From: Rubrivivax sp.
Lineage (GTDB): Bacteria; Pseudomonadota; Gammaproteobacteria; Burkholderiales; Burkholderiaceae_C
Reading direction: 5' to 3'
NCBI GenBank assembly: GCA_027487905.1
Contig: JAIYCR010000082.1
Span: 1 to 64,000 of the forward strand
Length of the DNA: 64,000 nucleotides
Shown: positions 1 through 11,682 of the stretch, piece by piece
Layout: the number at the start of each line of letters is the position of its first letter
Position numbering within the stretch: position 1 is the first letter of the stretch
Made by a program: the position numbers and the translations under genes
The notes under the pieces: model-generated
What the model was told of the DNA's origin: nothing
What the model saw: the letters and a program-made list of their open reading frames with translations, nothing else
The model's database searches: none

Positions 1-962
1 AGCACGTTGAAGAGCGTGACCACGTAGATGCCCCAGCCCACCGGCGCCAGGCCGTAGCAGAGGTAGGCCAGCGTGGACGACACCAGGCCCACCACCACCA
101 GCCGCTGCGCCGTGGTGCGCTTGAGCAGCTTGCCCAGCAGCCAGCCCTGCACCAGCGCGGACATCACGCCCACGAAGAAGAGCGACCAGCCGTTCTCGCT
201 CGGCCCCCAGCCGAACTTGAAGGTGGTGTAGAGCACCCAGGTCGTGTACATGGTGAACTGCGCCATGGCCACGCAGCCCACCACGCCCAGCAGCAGGCCG
301 ATGTCCTGCAGCCGGGCCAGCGTGCGCAGCGAGTTGATCGGGTTGCAGGCCGCCCAGCTGAAGGGGCGGCGTTTGTCCAGCGGCAGGCTCTCGGGCAGCA
401 CGAACCAGCCATAAGCCACGTTGAGCAGGGCCAGCGTGCCGGCCACGAAGAAGGGCAGGTGCAGGTCGATGGCGCCGAGCAGGCCGCCCATCACAGGCCC
501 GAGGATGAAGCCGATGCCGAACATCGCGCCCAGCAGGCCGAAGCGGCGCGCACGTTCCTCGGGTGGCGTGATGTCGGCCACGTAGGCATTGGCCACCGCA
601 GCATTGGCCTGCATGGCGCCTCCCACCAGCCGCACGGCCACCAGCATCCACAGCTCGGTGGCGAAGGCGGTGGCATAGAGGTTGAGCGCCAGCCCGCAGA
701 AGCCCAGCAACAGCACCGGCCGGCGGCCGTAGCGGTCGGACAAGGCCCCGAGCAAGGGGGCACCGAAGAAGTTGGCCAGCCCGAAGGCGAAGGCCACGGC
801 CGCGTACCAGAAGGCCTGCTCGGCCGGATCGGTGGTGAAAGTGCCCACCAGCGCGGGCAGCACCGGCACGATCAGCCCGATGCTGATCATGTCGATCAGC
901 ACGGTGATCATGATGAAGCCCATCGCCGGCTGGCGGCCGGCGCGGGCGGAAGATGCACTCAT
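1..962 (-). CDS. MFS drug-resistance transporter, TetA-like (3' part missing)
   Basis: Inner-membrane major facilitator, probably a proton-coupled exporter; the substrate cannot be read from the sequence. The visible 320 residues start [19 protein letters not shown] and hold alternating hydrophobic helices. The loop-2 signature [13 protein letters not shown] and the helix-5 type motif [14 protein letters not shown] are typical of the TCR/Tet (DHA1) exporters. The frame stays open to base 1, so the C-terminal helices lie outside the window. It reads in the same direction as guaB, 13 bases after that gene's stop, so the two may be co-transcribed. Family assignment is firm; drug specificity is not. 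Confidence 0.85.
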   Translation of the reverse strand, partial: MSASSARAGRQPAMGFIMITVLIDMISIGLIVPVLPALVGTFTTDPAEQAFWYAAVAFAFGLANFFGAPLLGALSDRYGRRPVLLLGFCGLALNLYATAFATELWMLVAVRLVGGAMQANAAVANAYVADITPPEERARRFGLLGAMFGIGFILGPVMGGLLGAIDLHLPFFVAGTLALLNVAYGWFVLPESLPLDKRRPFSWAACNPINSLRTLARLQDIGLLLGVVGCVAMAQFTMYTTWVLYTTFKFGWGPSENGWSLFFVGVMSALVQGWLLGKLLKRTTAQRLVVVGLVSSTLAYLCYGLAPVGWGIYVVTLFNV

Positions 963-975
963 CGACGGGGCCTGT

Positions 976-2448
<1,473 letters not shown>

Positions 2449-2596
2449 GGGGAAATCTCCGGACGCAAAGCGGGAGTATAGAAACCCTGCCCGCGGCACC
2501 TGCACAAGGCGTCACGCTTGGACACCCGCTGGCAGCACCGCCCGCTGGCCCGCCGCCCTAAACTGGACCGATCATCCCCACCACCACCCCCCTGCG

Positions 2597-3130
2597 ATGA
2601 CAGCCTCCCGCGTGCTGGCCTGTCTGGCCCTGAGCGCCGCCCTCCTGCCCTGGTCGATGCCGGCCCAGGCGCAATGGAAATGGCGGGATGCCAGCGGGCG
2701 CGTCACCCTGAGCGACCGCCCGCCGCCGCCCGGCACGCCCGCACGCGACATCCTTCAGCAGCCGGCCGAGACCTCGCCCGCACCAGCGACTGCAGCGCCT
2801 CGCCCCACAGCGGCAGCAGCGGCTTCAGCGCCCGGCAAGCCGGTGGACGACGAACTCGAAGCCCGCAAGCGCAAGGCTGACGAGGCGGCCGCCGCGCGCC
2901 AGAAGGCCCAGGCCGAAGCCGAAGCAGCGGCCCGCAAGGCCGACGAGCAGCGCCAGGCCGTGCTCCGGCGCGAGAACTGCGAGCGGGCGCGGGGCGCCCT
3001 GCGCGCCATCGAGGAAGGCCAGCGGCTTACCCGAACCACCGCCTCCGGCGAGCGGGAGTTCCTCAACGACAACCAGCGGGCGGCCGAAGCGGCGCGCATG
3101 CGCGGCGTCATCGGCAGCGACTGCCGCTGA
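2597..3130 (+). CDS. DUF4124-type periplasmic protein
   Basis: Predicted exported protein of 177 residues, function unknown. A signal peptide at residues 1-25 (hydrophobic stretch then AQAQ) leads into a DUF4124-like segment ([18 protein letters not shown]). After a Pro/Ala-rich linker comes a highly charged helical stretch at about 85-125, rich in Ala, Lys, Glu and Arg and probably coiled coil. The C-terminus has two Cys (NCERARG and GSDCR) that could pair in the periplasm. It diverges from guaB. Family members are common in betaproteobacteria and mostly uncharacterised. Confidence 0.8.
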   Translation: MTASRVLACLALSAALLPWSMPAQAQWKWRDASGRVTLSDRPPPPGTPARDILQQPAETSPAPATAAPRPTAAAAASAPGKPVDDELEARKRKADEAAAARQKAQAEAEAAARKADEQRQAVLRRENCERARGALRAIEEGQRLTRTTASGEREFLNDNQRAAEAARMRGVIGSDCR

Positions 3131-3188
3131 GTCAGGGAGACGGGCGCGTCCCCCCGCGGGGAGCCGTCTGTTCCCGGCCCGTCCTTCT
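3131..3188. terminator. Possible hairpin between convergent genes
   Basis: The 58-base gap between the DUF4124 gene and rnfH, which face each other, contains the self-complementary stretch CCCCCGCGGGG. It could form a short stem serving both strands. No clear T-run follows on either side, so a role as intrinsic terminator is only tentative. Confidence 0.25.
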
Positions 3189-3635
3189 TCAGCCCCCTCC
3201 GCCGCCCGCCTGGAGCTTGCGGCTGCGCACCGCAGCCCCGCGTTCGATGCCCCCCTGGCGCCCGCCCGTGCGGCGAAAGCGCAGCCGTCTGGATTCCTTG
3301 GGGTCCACCTGCAGCGGCCGAAGCCACTCCAGCCGGTCGCCGCTGCGCAGCGGCTGATCGGGCGCGCAGCGCCGGCCCCAGAGCGCCAGGATGGGCGGGG
3401 CCTGTGCAGGCCCATCCAGCGCGGGCGCGGCCTCCGGGCCTCTGCCATCCGGGGCCTGTCCGCGCCAGCGTTCGCACGCGCGGGCCAGGGCGTCGGCGGC
3501 CCGGCTGCCCGCGGGCAGGCTCAAGCGGCAGCGCTGCACCGTACCGGGGCCGATGCTTCGGACCACCTCGACGTCGATGCGGGCTTCGCCAACGCCTTCA
3601 GCGGGCGGAGCCGAAAGCCCGCTATCGAGCCCCAT
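3189..3635 (-). CDS. rnfH: RnfH family protein (UPF0125)
   Basis: Small ubiquitin-fold protein of 148 residues; its biochemical role is not established. The family features visible are ARIDVEVV near the start, ILALWGRRCAPDQPLRSGDRLEWLRPL in the middle (split here as family blocks) and KESRRLRFR near the end. The gene overlaps the 3' end of ratA by 14 bases, the usual ratA-rnfH coupling in proteobacteria. The N-terminus runs about 20 residues longer than the common form. A basic, Gly-rich tail follows the domain. Confidence 0.85.
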   Translation of the reverse strand: MGLDSGLSAPPAEGVGEARIDVEVVRSIGPGTVQRCRLSLPAGSRAADALARACERWRGQAPDGRGPEAAPALDGPAQAPPILALWGRRCAPDQPLRSGDRLEWLRPLQVDPKESRRLRFRRTGGRQGGIERGAAVRSRKLQAGGGGG

Positions 3636-4077
3636 ACACCCGTTCGGCCCGTTGCACGAAGGAATCGACGAAGGTGTTGGCGATGCGGTCGAACACCGGG
3701 CTCACCACCGCCTCGAGCGCCTTGCTGCTGAAGGCGTAGCGCAGGTCGAACTCGATCTTGCAGGCCGACTGCTCGCCGCCCGACGGCAGGGCCAGCGGTC
3801 GGAAATGCCAGTTGCCGGCCAGTTCGGAGAAGGGCCCGTCCACCAGGTTGACCTCGACCTGCTCGCCGGGCACATGGCGGTTGCGGGTGGTGAAGGCGTG
3901 GCGAACGCCGGCATAGGCCAGGTGCAGGCGCGCGGTCATGCCGGCTTCGCTTTCCTCCACCACCTCGGCGCGCTCGCACCAGGGCAGGAACTGGGGGTAG
4001 TCGCGCACGCCGGTCACCAGGCGGTACATCTCGGCGGGCGAGTACCAGATGAGGACGGACTTGGTCACATGCTTCAT
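3622..4077 (-). CDS. ratA: RatA-family START/SRPBCC protein
   Basis: Protein of 151 residues with the polyketide-cyclase/START fold. Family members are annotated as ribosome-association toxin RatA or as coenzyme-Q-binding Coq10-like proteins; the sequence cannot decide between these. Recognisable parts are MKHVTKSVLIWYSPAEMYRL, GVRDYPQFLPWC and the terminal helix SPVFDRIANTFVDSFVQRA. The start at 4077 is chosen from the conserved N-terminus; a longer open frame reaches 4212. It is divergent from smpB and translationally coupled to rnfH, the standard local order. Confidence 0.9.
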   Translation of the reverse strand: MKHVTKSVLIWYSPAEMYRLVTGVRDYPQFLPWCERAEVVEESEAGMTARLHLAYAGVRHAFTTRNRHVPGEQVEVNLVDGPFSELAGNWHFRPLALPSGGEQSACKIEFDLRYAFSSKALEAVVSPVFDRIANTFVDSFVQRAERVYGAR

Positions 4078-4250
4078 AGAATGGCTGATTCTAGGAATCG
4101 TCCCGGATGGCTGGAGATCGGCTCGCCCTGCCCCATCTGAAGCAGGGCACGCGGTTCGCCCGTGCAGCACTGCCGCCCCTGCGTTTCCGCCCCTGCGTTG
4201 CCCGCCTTGCACCGAGCCTTTTGCCGCTCCTCCTCAACCCAGCGTCCACC

Positions 4251-4709
4251 ATGTCCATCGCAGAGAACCGGCGTGCCCGGTTCGACTACCACATCGAAGA
4301 GCGCTTCGAGGCCGGCATGGTGCTGCAGGGCTGGGAGATCAAGGCCATCCGCGCCGGACAGGTGCAGCTGACCGACGGCTATGTGCACATCCGCGACGGC
4401 GAGCTCTACCTGATCGGCTGCCGCATCAACGCGCTGCGCAGCGCCTCCACCCACATCAGCCCCGAGGCCGACCGCACCAAGAAGCTGCTGATGCACAAGG
4501 AGGAGATCCGCCGCCTCATCGGCAAGGTCGAACAGAAGGGCTTCACCCTGGTGCCGCTGGATTTGCACTACAAGGGCGGACGGGTGAAGGCGGAGATCGC
4601 GCTGGCCAAGGGCAAGGCGCAGCACGACAAGCGCGAGACCGAGAAGAAGAAGGACTGGGAGCGCGAGAAGGGCCGGCTGATGCGGCACAAGGTGTCGTCC
4701 AACGGCTAG
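4251..4709 (+). CDS. smpB: SsrA-binding protein SmpB
   Basis: RNA-binding partner of tmRNA in trans-translation, which rescues stalled ribosomes. The protein is 152 residues, the expected size, with [18 protein letters not shown] and the basic C-terminal tail ([19 protein letters not shown]) that lies in the mRNA channel. Start MSIAENRRA at 4251 matches the family. The tmRNA gene itself was not found in the window. The 3' end overlaps the convergent acyltransferase gene by four bases. Confidence 0.97.
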   Translation: MSIAENRRARFDYHIEERFEAGMVLQGWEIKAIRAGQVQLTDGYVHIRDGELYLIGCRINALRSASTHISPEADRTKKLLMHKEEIRRLIGKVEQKGFTLVPLDLHYKGGRVKAEIALAKGKAQHDKRETEKKKDWEREKGRLMRHKVSSNG

Positions 4710-5872
4710 GCGGCGCTGCCCCGGGTGCCGGCCGCAGCACCAGCCGAAGCGTTCATGCGGCCGGTGGCCGCTCGCCGCCAGGCGCCGATGTGGCGGGCCA
4801 GCGGCCCCTCCACCCGTTCGTGGAAGAGCCACGCGGCGCCCAGGCTCAAGGCCCAGGCCAGCAGCAGGCCCGTGGCCTGAACAATGGCGTCGGCAGGGGC
4901 CCAGCGTGAAAACACCGCGTTGACGAGCAGCAGCACGGGGAAGTGCACCAGGAAGAGCGCATAGCTGCGATCGCTCCAGCGAGCCCGGGCACGGCTCCAG
5001 ACAATTCCAGCCTTCGGTGCCGCCGAGGCGAGCATCGAAGCCACCGCCAGCGCGGCGGCCACCGCACCGGCCACGGCCACCCGCTCACGCCACTGCAGCA
5101 CCAGCGCCAGCGCCACCACCGCGCCCACCCCCAGCAGCCGCCAGCGTCGGTGCGGCGCCGGTGCCCACCAGCCCACCAGCGCTCCCAGGGCGTAGGCGCC
5201 GAAGAAATAGAAGCCGGTGATGTCCAGTTCGGGCATGCGGTTGAACACCAGCATCGACACACCGCCCAGCGCGGCCACCGCCAGCGGCCCGTGGCGCTGG
5301 CGGTTCCAGGCCTGTCGCTCCCCGCGCCGTGCCAGGGTGAGCACCAGCAGCAGCATGGCGTAGAGCTGGAAGTCGATGGCTACATACCAGGCGCCGGCGG
5401 TCAGGGCGTCCTGACCGAGCAGGTCGTGCAGCAGCAAAGCATGGGTCAGCAGCTGCCAGCCGCCATGGAGCACCGGGATGGCCGGATCGTCCATCAGGTG
5501 GTCGGCCACCCAGGAAGCCACCACCGCGAAGGCCACCACGACGATGAAGGGCACGCTCAGGCGCAGGTGCCGGTCGACGAGCCGCGAGCCGAGCGTGCCC
5601 CCGGCGAGCAGCCGGCCGTCGGGCGCCAGGCTGCGCGCCGCCAGATAGCCACCGATGACGAGGAACACCGGCACGGCCAGCCGGCCATGGAGCGCCAGGA
5701 AATCGAAGGCAGCCGGCCAGAGCGACGAAGCGCGTTCGGACATCGGCCCGTACAGCGCCAGGTGGTGCCAGACGATGAGCTGCGCCGCGGCGATCTTCAG
5801 CCAATCGACCAGGGGCTCCCGCGCGGGCGTGCCTTCGCCGCGCCCGGGCGGGGGTTGCCATCGATCGGACAT
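4706..5872 (-). CDS. Acyltransferase-3 family membrane protein
   Basis: Integral membrane protein of 388 residues with about ten hydrophobic segments, of the OafA/MdoC-like acyltransferase-3 family that moves acyl groups onto cell-surface glycans. Family features are the early [19 protein letters not shown] with the conserved His, then [15 protein letters not shown] and [12 protein letters not shown]. The substrate is unknown. It starts nine bases after the stop of the metC-like gene, so it probably ends a rimO-metC-acyltransferase operon. Convergent with smpB. Confidence 0.8.
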   Translation of the reverse strand: MSDRWQPPPGRGEGTPAREPLVDWLKIAAAQLIVWHHLALYGPMSERASSLWPAAFDFLALHGRLAVPVFLVIGGYLAARSLAPDGRLLAGGTLGSRLVDRHLRLSVPFIVVVAFAVVASWVADHLMDDPAIPVLHGGWQLLTHALLLHDLLGQDALTAGAWYVAIDFQLYAMLLLVLTLARRGERQAWNRQRHGPLAVAALGGVSMLVFNRMPELDITGFYFFGAYALGALVGWWAPAPHRRWRLLGVGAVVALALVLQWRERVAVAGAVAAALAVASMLASAAPKAGIVWSRARARWSDRSYALFLVHFPVLLLVNAVFSRWAPADAIVQATGLLLAWALSLGAAWLFHERVEGPLARHIGAWRRAATGRMNASAGAAAGTRGSAA

Positions 5873-5881
5873 GGCCAGGCC

Positions 5882-7117
5882 TCAGCCGCGCGAAGCGCTC
5901 ATCGCGGCCAGCGCCTGTTCGCAGTCGGCGATCAGGTCCTCCACCCGCTCCATGCCCACGGCGAAGCGAACCAGCGTTCCGGCGTAGGGGTTGGGGTGAC
6001 GCATGGCGGAGAGGTCGTAGGGCACCGCCAGGCTCACCGGCCCGGCCCAGGAGTAGCCGATGCCGAAGACCTTCAGCGCGTCGACGAAGGCATCCACCGC
6101 GGACGGTGGATGGCGCGGGTCGAACAGCACCGAGAAGAGGCCAGCGGCCCGCTGGGTCACGGCGGCCCAGTGGGCATGGCCCGGCGCGTCGGGCAAGGCC
6201 GGGTGCAGCACGCGGCTCACCTCCGGGCGCCGGGTCCAGAAATCGGCCAGTCGCCGCCCGGCGTCGTCGTTGGCGCGGTAGCGCAGGCCGATGGTGGCCA
6301 GGCTTCGCAGCACCAGTTCGACGTCGTTGCCGCTCACGCCCCAGCCCATGCGCATGTGGCACAGCTTGATGCGCTCGTGCAGGGCATCGTCGCGGGTGGT
6401 GACCGAGCCCATCAGCACGTCGCCACCGCCCGAAGGGAACTTGGTCAGCGCCTGCATGGAGATGTCCAGGCCCAGCGCGAAGGGGTCGAAGGCAATGCCC
6501 GCGCCCCAGGTGTTGTCCAGCGCGGTGAGCACCCCGTGCGCCCGTGCGGCCGCCACCAGGCCGATCAGGTCGGGGAACTCCATCGTCACCGAACCGGGGG
6601 CCTCCAGCCACACCAGGCGCGTCTTCGGGCCCAGCATCGCCGCGAAGCCTGCTGCATCCAGCGGGTCGTACAGCCGGTGGGTGATGCCGGCGCGGGCCAG
6701 CTCGTGCCGGGCGAGCTCGCGGCTCGGTCCATAGACATTGGCCGGCAGCAGCACCTCGTCACCCTGCTGCAGCAGCGCGAACTGCACCAGCGTGATGGCG
6801 GCCAGGCCACTGGGCACCAGCACCGTGTGCAACCCGCCCTCCAGGCTGGCCAGGCGCGACTCCAGCGTGAAGGTGCCGGGCGTGCCATGCAGGCCATAGG
6901 TGTAGCCGGAACGGTGGCGCCAGTCGCGCGCGCGCAGCGATGCGACGTCGGCGAAGAGCACCGTGGACGCCTTGTGCACCGCGGGCTGTGGCGCCTCGAA
7001 GCCGGCCGGGGGCCGGTAGGGGTGGTGGATGAGGGTGGTGGCGGGGTCGTCGCTCCAGGCGGGCGACCCGGCGCTGGAGCCGCTCGCCTCGCCCGGCGGG
7101 ACTGGCGGCGCGCTCAT
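5882..7117 (-). CDS. metC: Cystathionine beta-lyase-like PLP enzyme
   Basis: Cys/Met-metabolism PLP enzyme of 411 residues (fold type I), probably cleaving cystathionine to homocysteine, pyruvate and ammonia. The PLP lysine sits in [12 protein letters not shown] at Lys226. [20 protein letters not shown] and ALDNTWGAG are further family motifs. The start at 7117 overlaps the rimO stop in an ATGA, so the two genes are translationally coupled. A cystathionine gamma-synthase or other gamma-family lyase activity cannot be excluded from sequence alone. Confidence 0.85.
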   Translation of the reverse strand: MSAPPVPPGEASGSSAGSPAWSDDPATTLIHHPYRPPAGFEAPQPAVHKASTVLFADVASLRARDWRHRSGYTYGLHGTPGTFTLESRLASLEGGLHTVLVPSGLAAITLVQFALLQQGDEVLLPANVYGPSRELARHELARAGITHRLYDPLDAAGFAAMLGPKTRLVWLEAPGSVTMEFPDLIGLVAAARAHGVLTALDNTWGAGIAFDPFALGLDISMQALTKFPSGGGDVLMGSVTTRDDALHERIKLCHMRMGWGVSGNDVELVLRSLATIGLRYRANDDAGRRLADFWTRRPEVSRVLHPALPDAPGHAHWAAVTQRAAGLFSVLFDPRHPPSAVDAFVDALKVFGIGYSWAGPVSLAVPYDLSAMRHPNPYAGTLVRFAVGMERVEDLIADCEQALAAMSASRG

Positions 7118-8502
7118 GTGGGCACCCCGACGAGGTCGTGGCCCTCGGTGGCCACGATGCGGGCCCGCGTGAACTCGCCCACCTTCAGGGTCTTGCTGAT
7201 CTTCTCGGGCGGCAGCAGGCGCACGGTGCCGTCGACCTCGGGTGCGTCGGCGTAGCTGCGACCCACCCCGCCCTGACGGCCCAGCGCCGGCGCCCGGTCC
7301 ACCAGCACCTGCAGGCTGGAGCCCACCCGCCGGCGCAGCCGTTCGGCCGAGACCGCCTCGGCCACGGCCATCACCTCGGCGCGGCGCGCCTCGCGCTCGG
7401 CGGCCGGCAGCGCGCCGGGCAGCGCATTGGCCGCAGCGCCTTCCACCGGCGAATAGGCGAAGCAGCCGGCGCGGTCGATCTTGGCCTCGCGAAGGAAATC
7501 GAGCAGGGCCTGGAACTCCGCATCGGTCTCGCCGGGAAAGCCGGCGATGAAGGTGCTGCGCACGACGAGCTCGGGGCAGGCTTCGCGCCAGCGCTGCAGC
7601 CGCTCGAGGTTGCGCTCGCCGCTGGCCGGGCGCTTCATGCGCTGCAGCACGGCCGGGTGGGCATGCTGGAAAGGCACGTCCAGATAGGGCAGCACCCGGC
7701 CCTCGGCCATCAGCGGCAGCACGCCGTCCACATGCGGATAGGGATAGACGTAGTGCAGCCGCACCCAGGCCCCGAAAGGTTCCGCCAGGCGCGCCAGCGA
7801 TTCGCACAGGTCCACGAAGCGGGTCTTGACCGGGCGGCCGTCGAAGAAACCGGGGCGGTACTGCACGTCCACGCCGTAGGCCGAGGTGTCCTGGCTGATG
7901 ACGAGCAGCTCCTTCACGCCGCCCTCGAAGAGCCGCCGCGCCTCGCCCAGCACGTCGCCGATCGGGCGGGAGACCAGGTCGCCGCGCATGCTCGGGATGA
8001 TGCAGAAGGTGCAGCGGTGGTTGCAGCCCTCGCTGATCTTGAGGTAGGCGTAATGACGCGGCGTCAGCTTGATGCCCATCGGCGGCACCAGGTCGACGAA
8101 GGGGTCGTGCGGCTTGGGCACGTGCCGGTGCACCGCATCCATCACCTCGGCAGTGGCATGCGGGCCGGTCACGGCCAGCACCTTGGGATGCACCTGCCGC
8201 ACCAGGTTCTCGCCCCCTTCGCCGGCCTTGGCGCCCAGGCAGCCAGTGACGATGACGCGGCCGTTCTCGGCCAGCGCCTCGCCGATGGTGTCCAGGCTTT
8301 CCTTGACCGCGTCGTCGATGAAGCCGCAGGTGTTGACGATGACGAGGTCCGCTCCGGCGAAGCTCTTGGAGGTGGCATAGCCCTCGGCGCTGAGCTGGGT
8401 GAGGATGAGTTCGGAATCGGTGAGCGCCTTGGGGCAGCCGAGCGAGACGAACCCGATTCGGGGAGCGGCATGGGCGGCCCCCGGAGCGGTGTCTTGAGTC
8501 AT
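7114..8502 (-). CDS. rimO: Ribosomal protein S12 methylthiotransferase RimO
   Basis: Radical-SAM enzyme that adds a methylthio group to an aspartate of ribosomal protein S12. 462 residues. The N-terminal UPF0004 domain holds three cluster Cys (C23 in [13 protein letters not shown]59, C88). The radical-SAM motif [11 protein letters not shown] gives C160, C164 and C167. A TRAM-like C-terminus follows ([21 protein letters not shown]). The SLGCPK signature separates RimO from MiaB. First gene of a likely three-gene operon, divergent from the cytochrome gene. Confidence 0.96.
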   Translation of the reverse strand: MTQDTAPGAAHAAPRIGFVSLGCPKALTDSELILTQLSAEGYATSKSFAGADLVIVNTCGFIDDAVKESLDTIGEALAENGRVIVTGCLGAKAGEGGENLVRQVHPKVLAVTGPHATAEVMDAVHRHVPKPHDPFVDLVPPMGIKLTPRHYAYLKISEGCNHRCTFCIIPSMRGDLVSRPIGDVLGEARRLFEGGVKELLVISQDTSAYGVDVQYRPGFFDGRPVKTRFVDLCESLARLAEPFGAWVRLHYVYPYPHVDGVLPLMAEGRVLPYLDVPFQHAHPAVLQRMKRPASGERNLERLQRWREACPELVVRSTFIAGFPGETDAEFQALLDFLREAKIDRAGCFAYSPVEGAAANALPGALPAAEREARRAEVMAVAEAVSAERLRRRVGSSLQVLVDRAPALGRQGGVGRSYADAPEVDGTVRLLPPEKISKTLKVGEFTRARIVATEGHDLVGVPT

Positions 8503-8570
8503 AGACCATCATTTTCGCCGATGCGGGGGGCTTGGGCGTGCCATCTGCTCCCGGGCCGGACAATGCGCGG

Positions 8571-9446
8571 ATGAAGCTCATGACCCGGAATCGAAATCGC
8601 CCGAAGGCGCCGCAGGGGCGCGTCCGGCCGGCGCTGCTGTGCGCGGCGGCCGCGCTGGGCTTGTCGCTGATGGTCGCGGGGGCCGACGTCGCTGCAGTGC
8701 CGCCCCCTGCTTCTTCTTCTTCTTCTGCTGCTGCTTCTTCTGCTTCTTCTGCTTCTTCTTCTGCCTCTTCCGCTTCCCAGCCCTCCCCCGCCACGCCTTC
8801 CACGCCTGCTGCCCCGCCTGAAGACCCGATGGCCCGGCGGGTGCAGGCCTGCATGCTGTGCCACGGTGCCGAGGGCCGCGCCACGGCCTCGGGCTACTTC
8901 CCGCGAATCGCCGGCAAGCCGGCGGGCTATCTGCACGAGCAGCTGATGGGCTTTCGGGACGGCCGACGCGACCAAAGCGCCATGGTGCGGCTGGTCCAGC
9001 ACCTGTCGGACGACTACCTGCTGGAGATGGCCCGCTGGTTCGCCCAACAGGAGCTGCCCTACCCGCCTCCCCAGCCCTCGAGCCTCGATGCCCAGCGCCG
9101 TGCCCGGGGCGAGGCCCTGATCCGTGAGGGCGACCGGCAACGCGGCGTGCCGGCCTGCATCGCCTGCCACGGCGAACGGATGACCGGGGTGCAGCCCGCG
9201 ATGCCCGGCCTGCTGGGCCTGCCGCGCGACTACCTGATCGGCCAGCTGGGGGCCTGGCGCATCGGCGAGCGCCGCTCGCGCCTGCCCGATTGCATGGCCG
9301 CGATCGCCCGCCGCCTGGCGCCCGAAGACGTGGTGGCCGTGGCCGACGTTCTGGCTTCCCGCACCGTTCCGGCCGATTCGCGGCCCGTGCCCCGAAGCAG
9401 CGTTACCGGGCCGCTGCCGCTGGAGTGCGGGAGCGGGCTGAAATGA
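8571..9446 (+). CDS. Dihaem cytochrome c with Ser/Ala linker
   Basis: Exported c-type cytochrome of 291 residues. A signal-like segment (about residues 18-42) is followed by a low-complexity Ser/Ala linker (47-69) and two cytochrome c domains of the cytochrome c4/c553 type, with haem motifs CMLCH (94-98) and CIACH (196-200). It probably carries electrons in the periplasm. The stop overlaps the ATG of the next cytochrome gene (ATGA), so the two are made together. An ATG at 8580 is an alternative start. No catalytic dehydrogenase subunit lies nearby. Confidence 0.88.
   Translation: MKLMTRNRNRPKAPQGRVRPALLCAAAALGLSLMVAGADVAAVPPPASSSSSAAASSASSASSSASSASQPSPATPSTPAAPPEDPMARRVQACMLCHGAEGRATASGYFPRIAGKPAGYLHEQLMGFRDGRRDQSAMVRLVQHLSDDYLLEMARWFAQQELPYPPPQPSSLDAQRRARGEALIREGDRQRGVPACIACHGERMTGVQPAMPGLLGLPRDYLIGQLGAWRIGERRSRLPDCMAAIARRLAPEDVVAVADVLASRTVPADSRPVPRSSVTGPLPLECGSGLK
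8709..8777 (+). repeat. TCT/GCT triplet tract inside cytochrome gene
   Basis: Twenty-three consecutive codons are almost all TCT or GCT, encoding only Ser and Ala. Runs include five TCT and three GCT in a row. TCT is scarce elsewhere in this GC-rich DNA, so the tract looks like a triplet expansion rather than selected coding sequence. Confidence 0.85.
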
Positions 9447-10831
9447 AGGTGGGCATGGAACACGGGCCGGCGGTTTCGCTGGTGGGACGGGCACAGGAAT
9501 GCACTCTGGCAAGGGCGCTGGGACGGCCGCCGCAGGGGTGGCGGGTTGCAGGCGGCGCACTTGCCTGGGCGCTGGGCCTGATGGCCTTGCTGGCCACGGC
9601 GCTCGCGGCGGCGGTGGTGGTACTGAACAAGCCCGGCGACGCGCAGCCGCCCCGGTCCCGCCCGGCACCGGCGGCCGATGCCGCCGACCCCAGCCTGCTG
9701 GCCCGGGGCGCGGTGCTGGCCCGTGCCGGCAACTGCGCGGCCTGCCACACGGCCCGCGGCGGCCAGCCCTATGCCGGGGGCCGACCGCTGGAAACACCCT
9801 TCGGCACTGTCTACAGCCGCAACCTCACGCCGCATGACGGCACGGGGCTGGGCCGCTGGAGCGCTGACGACCTGCGGCAGGCCCTGCACCAGGGCCGCTC
9901 CCCGCAGGGGCGCCTGCTGGTGCCGGCCTGTCCCTACCCGCAGATGAGCGCACTGCGGCGCGACGACACCGACGCCCTCTTCGTGTATCTGCGCAGCCTC
10001 GCCCCCGTCGAGCAAGCCACGCCGGCGGACACCCTTCGCTTCCCCTTCGGCAGCGCCGCGTCGCTGGCCGTGTGGCGCTCTCTGTACTTCCGCCCCATCG
10101 CGTGGCAGGACGACCCCAGCCAAAGCGCTGACTGGAACCGAGGCCGCTACCTGGTCCAGGGCGTGGCGCACTGTGCGGCCTGCCATGCACCGCGCGATGC
10201 GCTGGGCGGCGCCAACGCCTGGAGCCTGGCAGGAGGCCGCATGCCGGGCCGCGGCTGGTATGCCCCCTCACTGACCGACCCGCTCGAAGGCGCCGTCGCG
10301 ACCTGGCCCCTGCAGGAGGTGGTGGCGTTGCTGCGCGACGGCAGCAACGGCCACGCCAGCGTCGCAGGCCCCATGGCCGAGGTGGTGTGGCACGGCACCC
10401 GGCACCTGCCGGAGGCGGAGCTTCAAGCCATGGCCGTCTACCTGAAAAGCCTGGGGGTCCCAGGTGCGCCGCCGGCACCGCCACGGCCGGTGCAGGCCGC
10501 GCCCGCAGACTCGCTGGAGCGCGGTGGCCGCCTCTATGCCCGGCACTGCGCGGACTGCCACGGCGAGCGGGGCGAAGGCCGTGCCGGCGAGTGGCCGGCG
10601 CTCGCAGGCAACCGGGCCGTGCTGATGGCCGATCCGGCCAACGTCGTCCAGGCCATCCGTCACGGTGGCTATGCGCCGGCCACGCCCGGCAACCCGCGCC
10701 CGGCCGGCATGCCCCCCTTCGGCTGGCTGCTGGACGATGGCGAGATCGCCGACGTCGCCACCTACATCCGCCAGGCCTGGGCAGCCAAAGCGGATGCGGT
10801 CACGCGGCTGGATGTGCTGCAGACCCGCTGA
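9443..10831 (+). CDS. Membrane-anchored three-haem cytochrome c
   Basis: Cytochrome c of 462 residues with one N-terminal membrane helix (about 38-61) and three haem motifs: CAACH (98-102), CAACH (244-248) and CADCH (369-373). This layout resembles the cytochrome c subunit of periplasmic alcohol, aldehyde or gluconate dehydrogenases, which passes electrons to ubiquinone or an oxidase. Here no flavin or quinoprotein partner is adjacent; the only partner is the preceding dihaem cytochrome, coupled by ATGA. The role is therefore inferred as electron relay only. Confidence 0.85.
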   Translation: MKVGMEHGPAVSLVGRAQECTLARALGRPPQGWRVAGGALAWALGLMALLATALAAAVVVLNKPGDAQPPRSRPAPAADAADPSLLARGAVLARAGNCAACHTARGGQPYAGGRPLETPFGTVYSRNLTPHDGTGLGRWSADDLRQALHQGRSPQGRLLVPACPYPQMSALRRDDTDALFVYLRSLAPVEQATPADTLRFPFGSAASLAVWRSLYFRPIAWQDDPSQSADWNRGRYLVQGVAHCAACHAPRDALGGANAWSLAGGRMPGRGWYAPSLTDPLEGAVATWPLQEVVALLRDGSNGHASVAGPMAEVVWHGTRHLPEAELQAMAVYLKSLGVPGAPPAPPRPVQAAPADSLERGGRLYARHCADCHGERGEGRAGEWPALAGNRAVLMADPANVVQAIRHGGYAPATPGNPRPAGMPPFGWLLDDGEIADVATYIRQAWAAKADAVTRLDVLQTR

Positions 10832-10875
10832 CCCGCAGAGCCACGGTGCCTTCCTTCGAAGCGACCTCTTCCCGC

Positions 10876-11682
10876 ATGGACCCCGCCGCCATCGGCATCT
10901 TCGATTCGGGGCTGGGCGGGCTGTCTGTGCTTCGGGCGGTGCAGCGGGCTGCGCCGGGGGCTGAGCTGCTCTATGTGGCCGACCATGCCCATGCACCCTA
11001 CGGCGAACAGTCGCCGCAGGCCATCAAGGCCCGCGCCCTGGCGCTGGCCCGCTGGCTGGTGACCCAGCGCGTGCAGGCCCTGGTGGTGGCCTGCAACACC
11101 GCCACCGCGCTGGCCGTGCAGGCGCTTCGGCAGGAGCTGGCGCTGCCGGTGGTGGGCATAGAACCCGCGGTGAAGCCCGCAGCCGAACGGACCCGCAGCG
11201 GCGTCATCGGGGTGCTGGCCACCTCGGCCATGGTGGCCAGCGAGCGCATGGCGCGGCTGTGCGACGACCACGCCCGGCCGCGGGGTGTTCGAGTGCTGCT
11301 GCAGTCCGGCACGGGCCTGGTGGAGCGCATCGAGGCCGGCGACCTCGACGGCCCGCTCACCCGCGCGCTGGTGGAACGCCACGTCGCGCCACTGCGCGCA
11401 GCCGGCATCGACGTGCTGGTGCTGGGTTGCACCCACTACCCGCTGATCGCGCCGACCTTGCAGGAGGCGCTGGGCGCTGGCGTGCAGCTTCTGGACCCGG
11501 CCGAAGCCGTTGCGCGGGAGTTGCTGCGACGGCTGGGCCCGGCAGGCGAAAGCGTCATCGCCACCCCCGCGCAGCCGGCCCCGATCCGGCTGCTGACCAC
11601 CGGAGACCCGCCCGCGGTGCAGCAGGTCGTCAACCGGCTATGGACCGCGGAGCCCGAGGTGCAGGCGCTGAAGGGCGTGTAG
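10876..11682 (+). CDS. murI: Glutamate racemase
   Basis: Cytosolic cofactor-independent racemase that makes D-glutamate for peptidoglycan. 268 residues. Both catalytic cysteines are present: Cys73 in VACNTATA and Cys185 in LGCTHYP. The substrate-binding IFDSGLGGLSVL is at residues 8-19. Start at 10876 fits the family N-terminus. Convergent with phaR across a 116-base gap. Confidence 0.96.
   Translation: MDPAAIGIFDSGLGGLSVLRAVQRAAPGAELLYVADHAHAPYGEQSPQAIKARALALARWLVTQRVQALVVACNTATALAVQALRQELALPVVGIEPAVKPAAERTRSGVIGVLATSAMVASERMARLCDDHARPRGVRVLLQSGTGLVERIEAGDLDGPLTRALVERHVAPLRAAGIDVLVLGCTHYPLIAPTLQEALGAGVQLLDPAEAVARELLRRLGPAGESVIATPAQPAPIRLLTTGDPPAVQQVVNRLWTAEPEVQALKGV

Noticed and set aside
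3131-3188. Strong intrinsic terminator after the DUF4124 gene
   Set aside because: A short GC stem is present but the T-run is missing on both strands, so only a weak call was kept.
5882-8884. A single 1000-codon minus-strand frame spanning metC and rimO
   Set aside because: Only its C-terminal part (from 7117) is the metC-like enzyme; the upstream part is an out-of-frame reading of rimO and repeats of Arg, Ala and Gly without family features.
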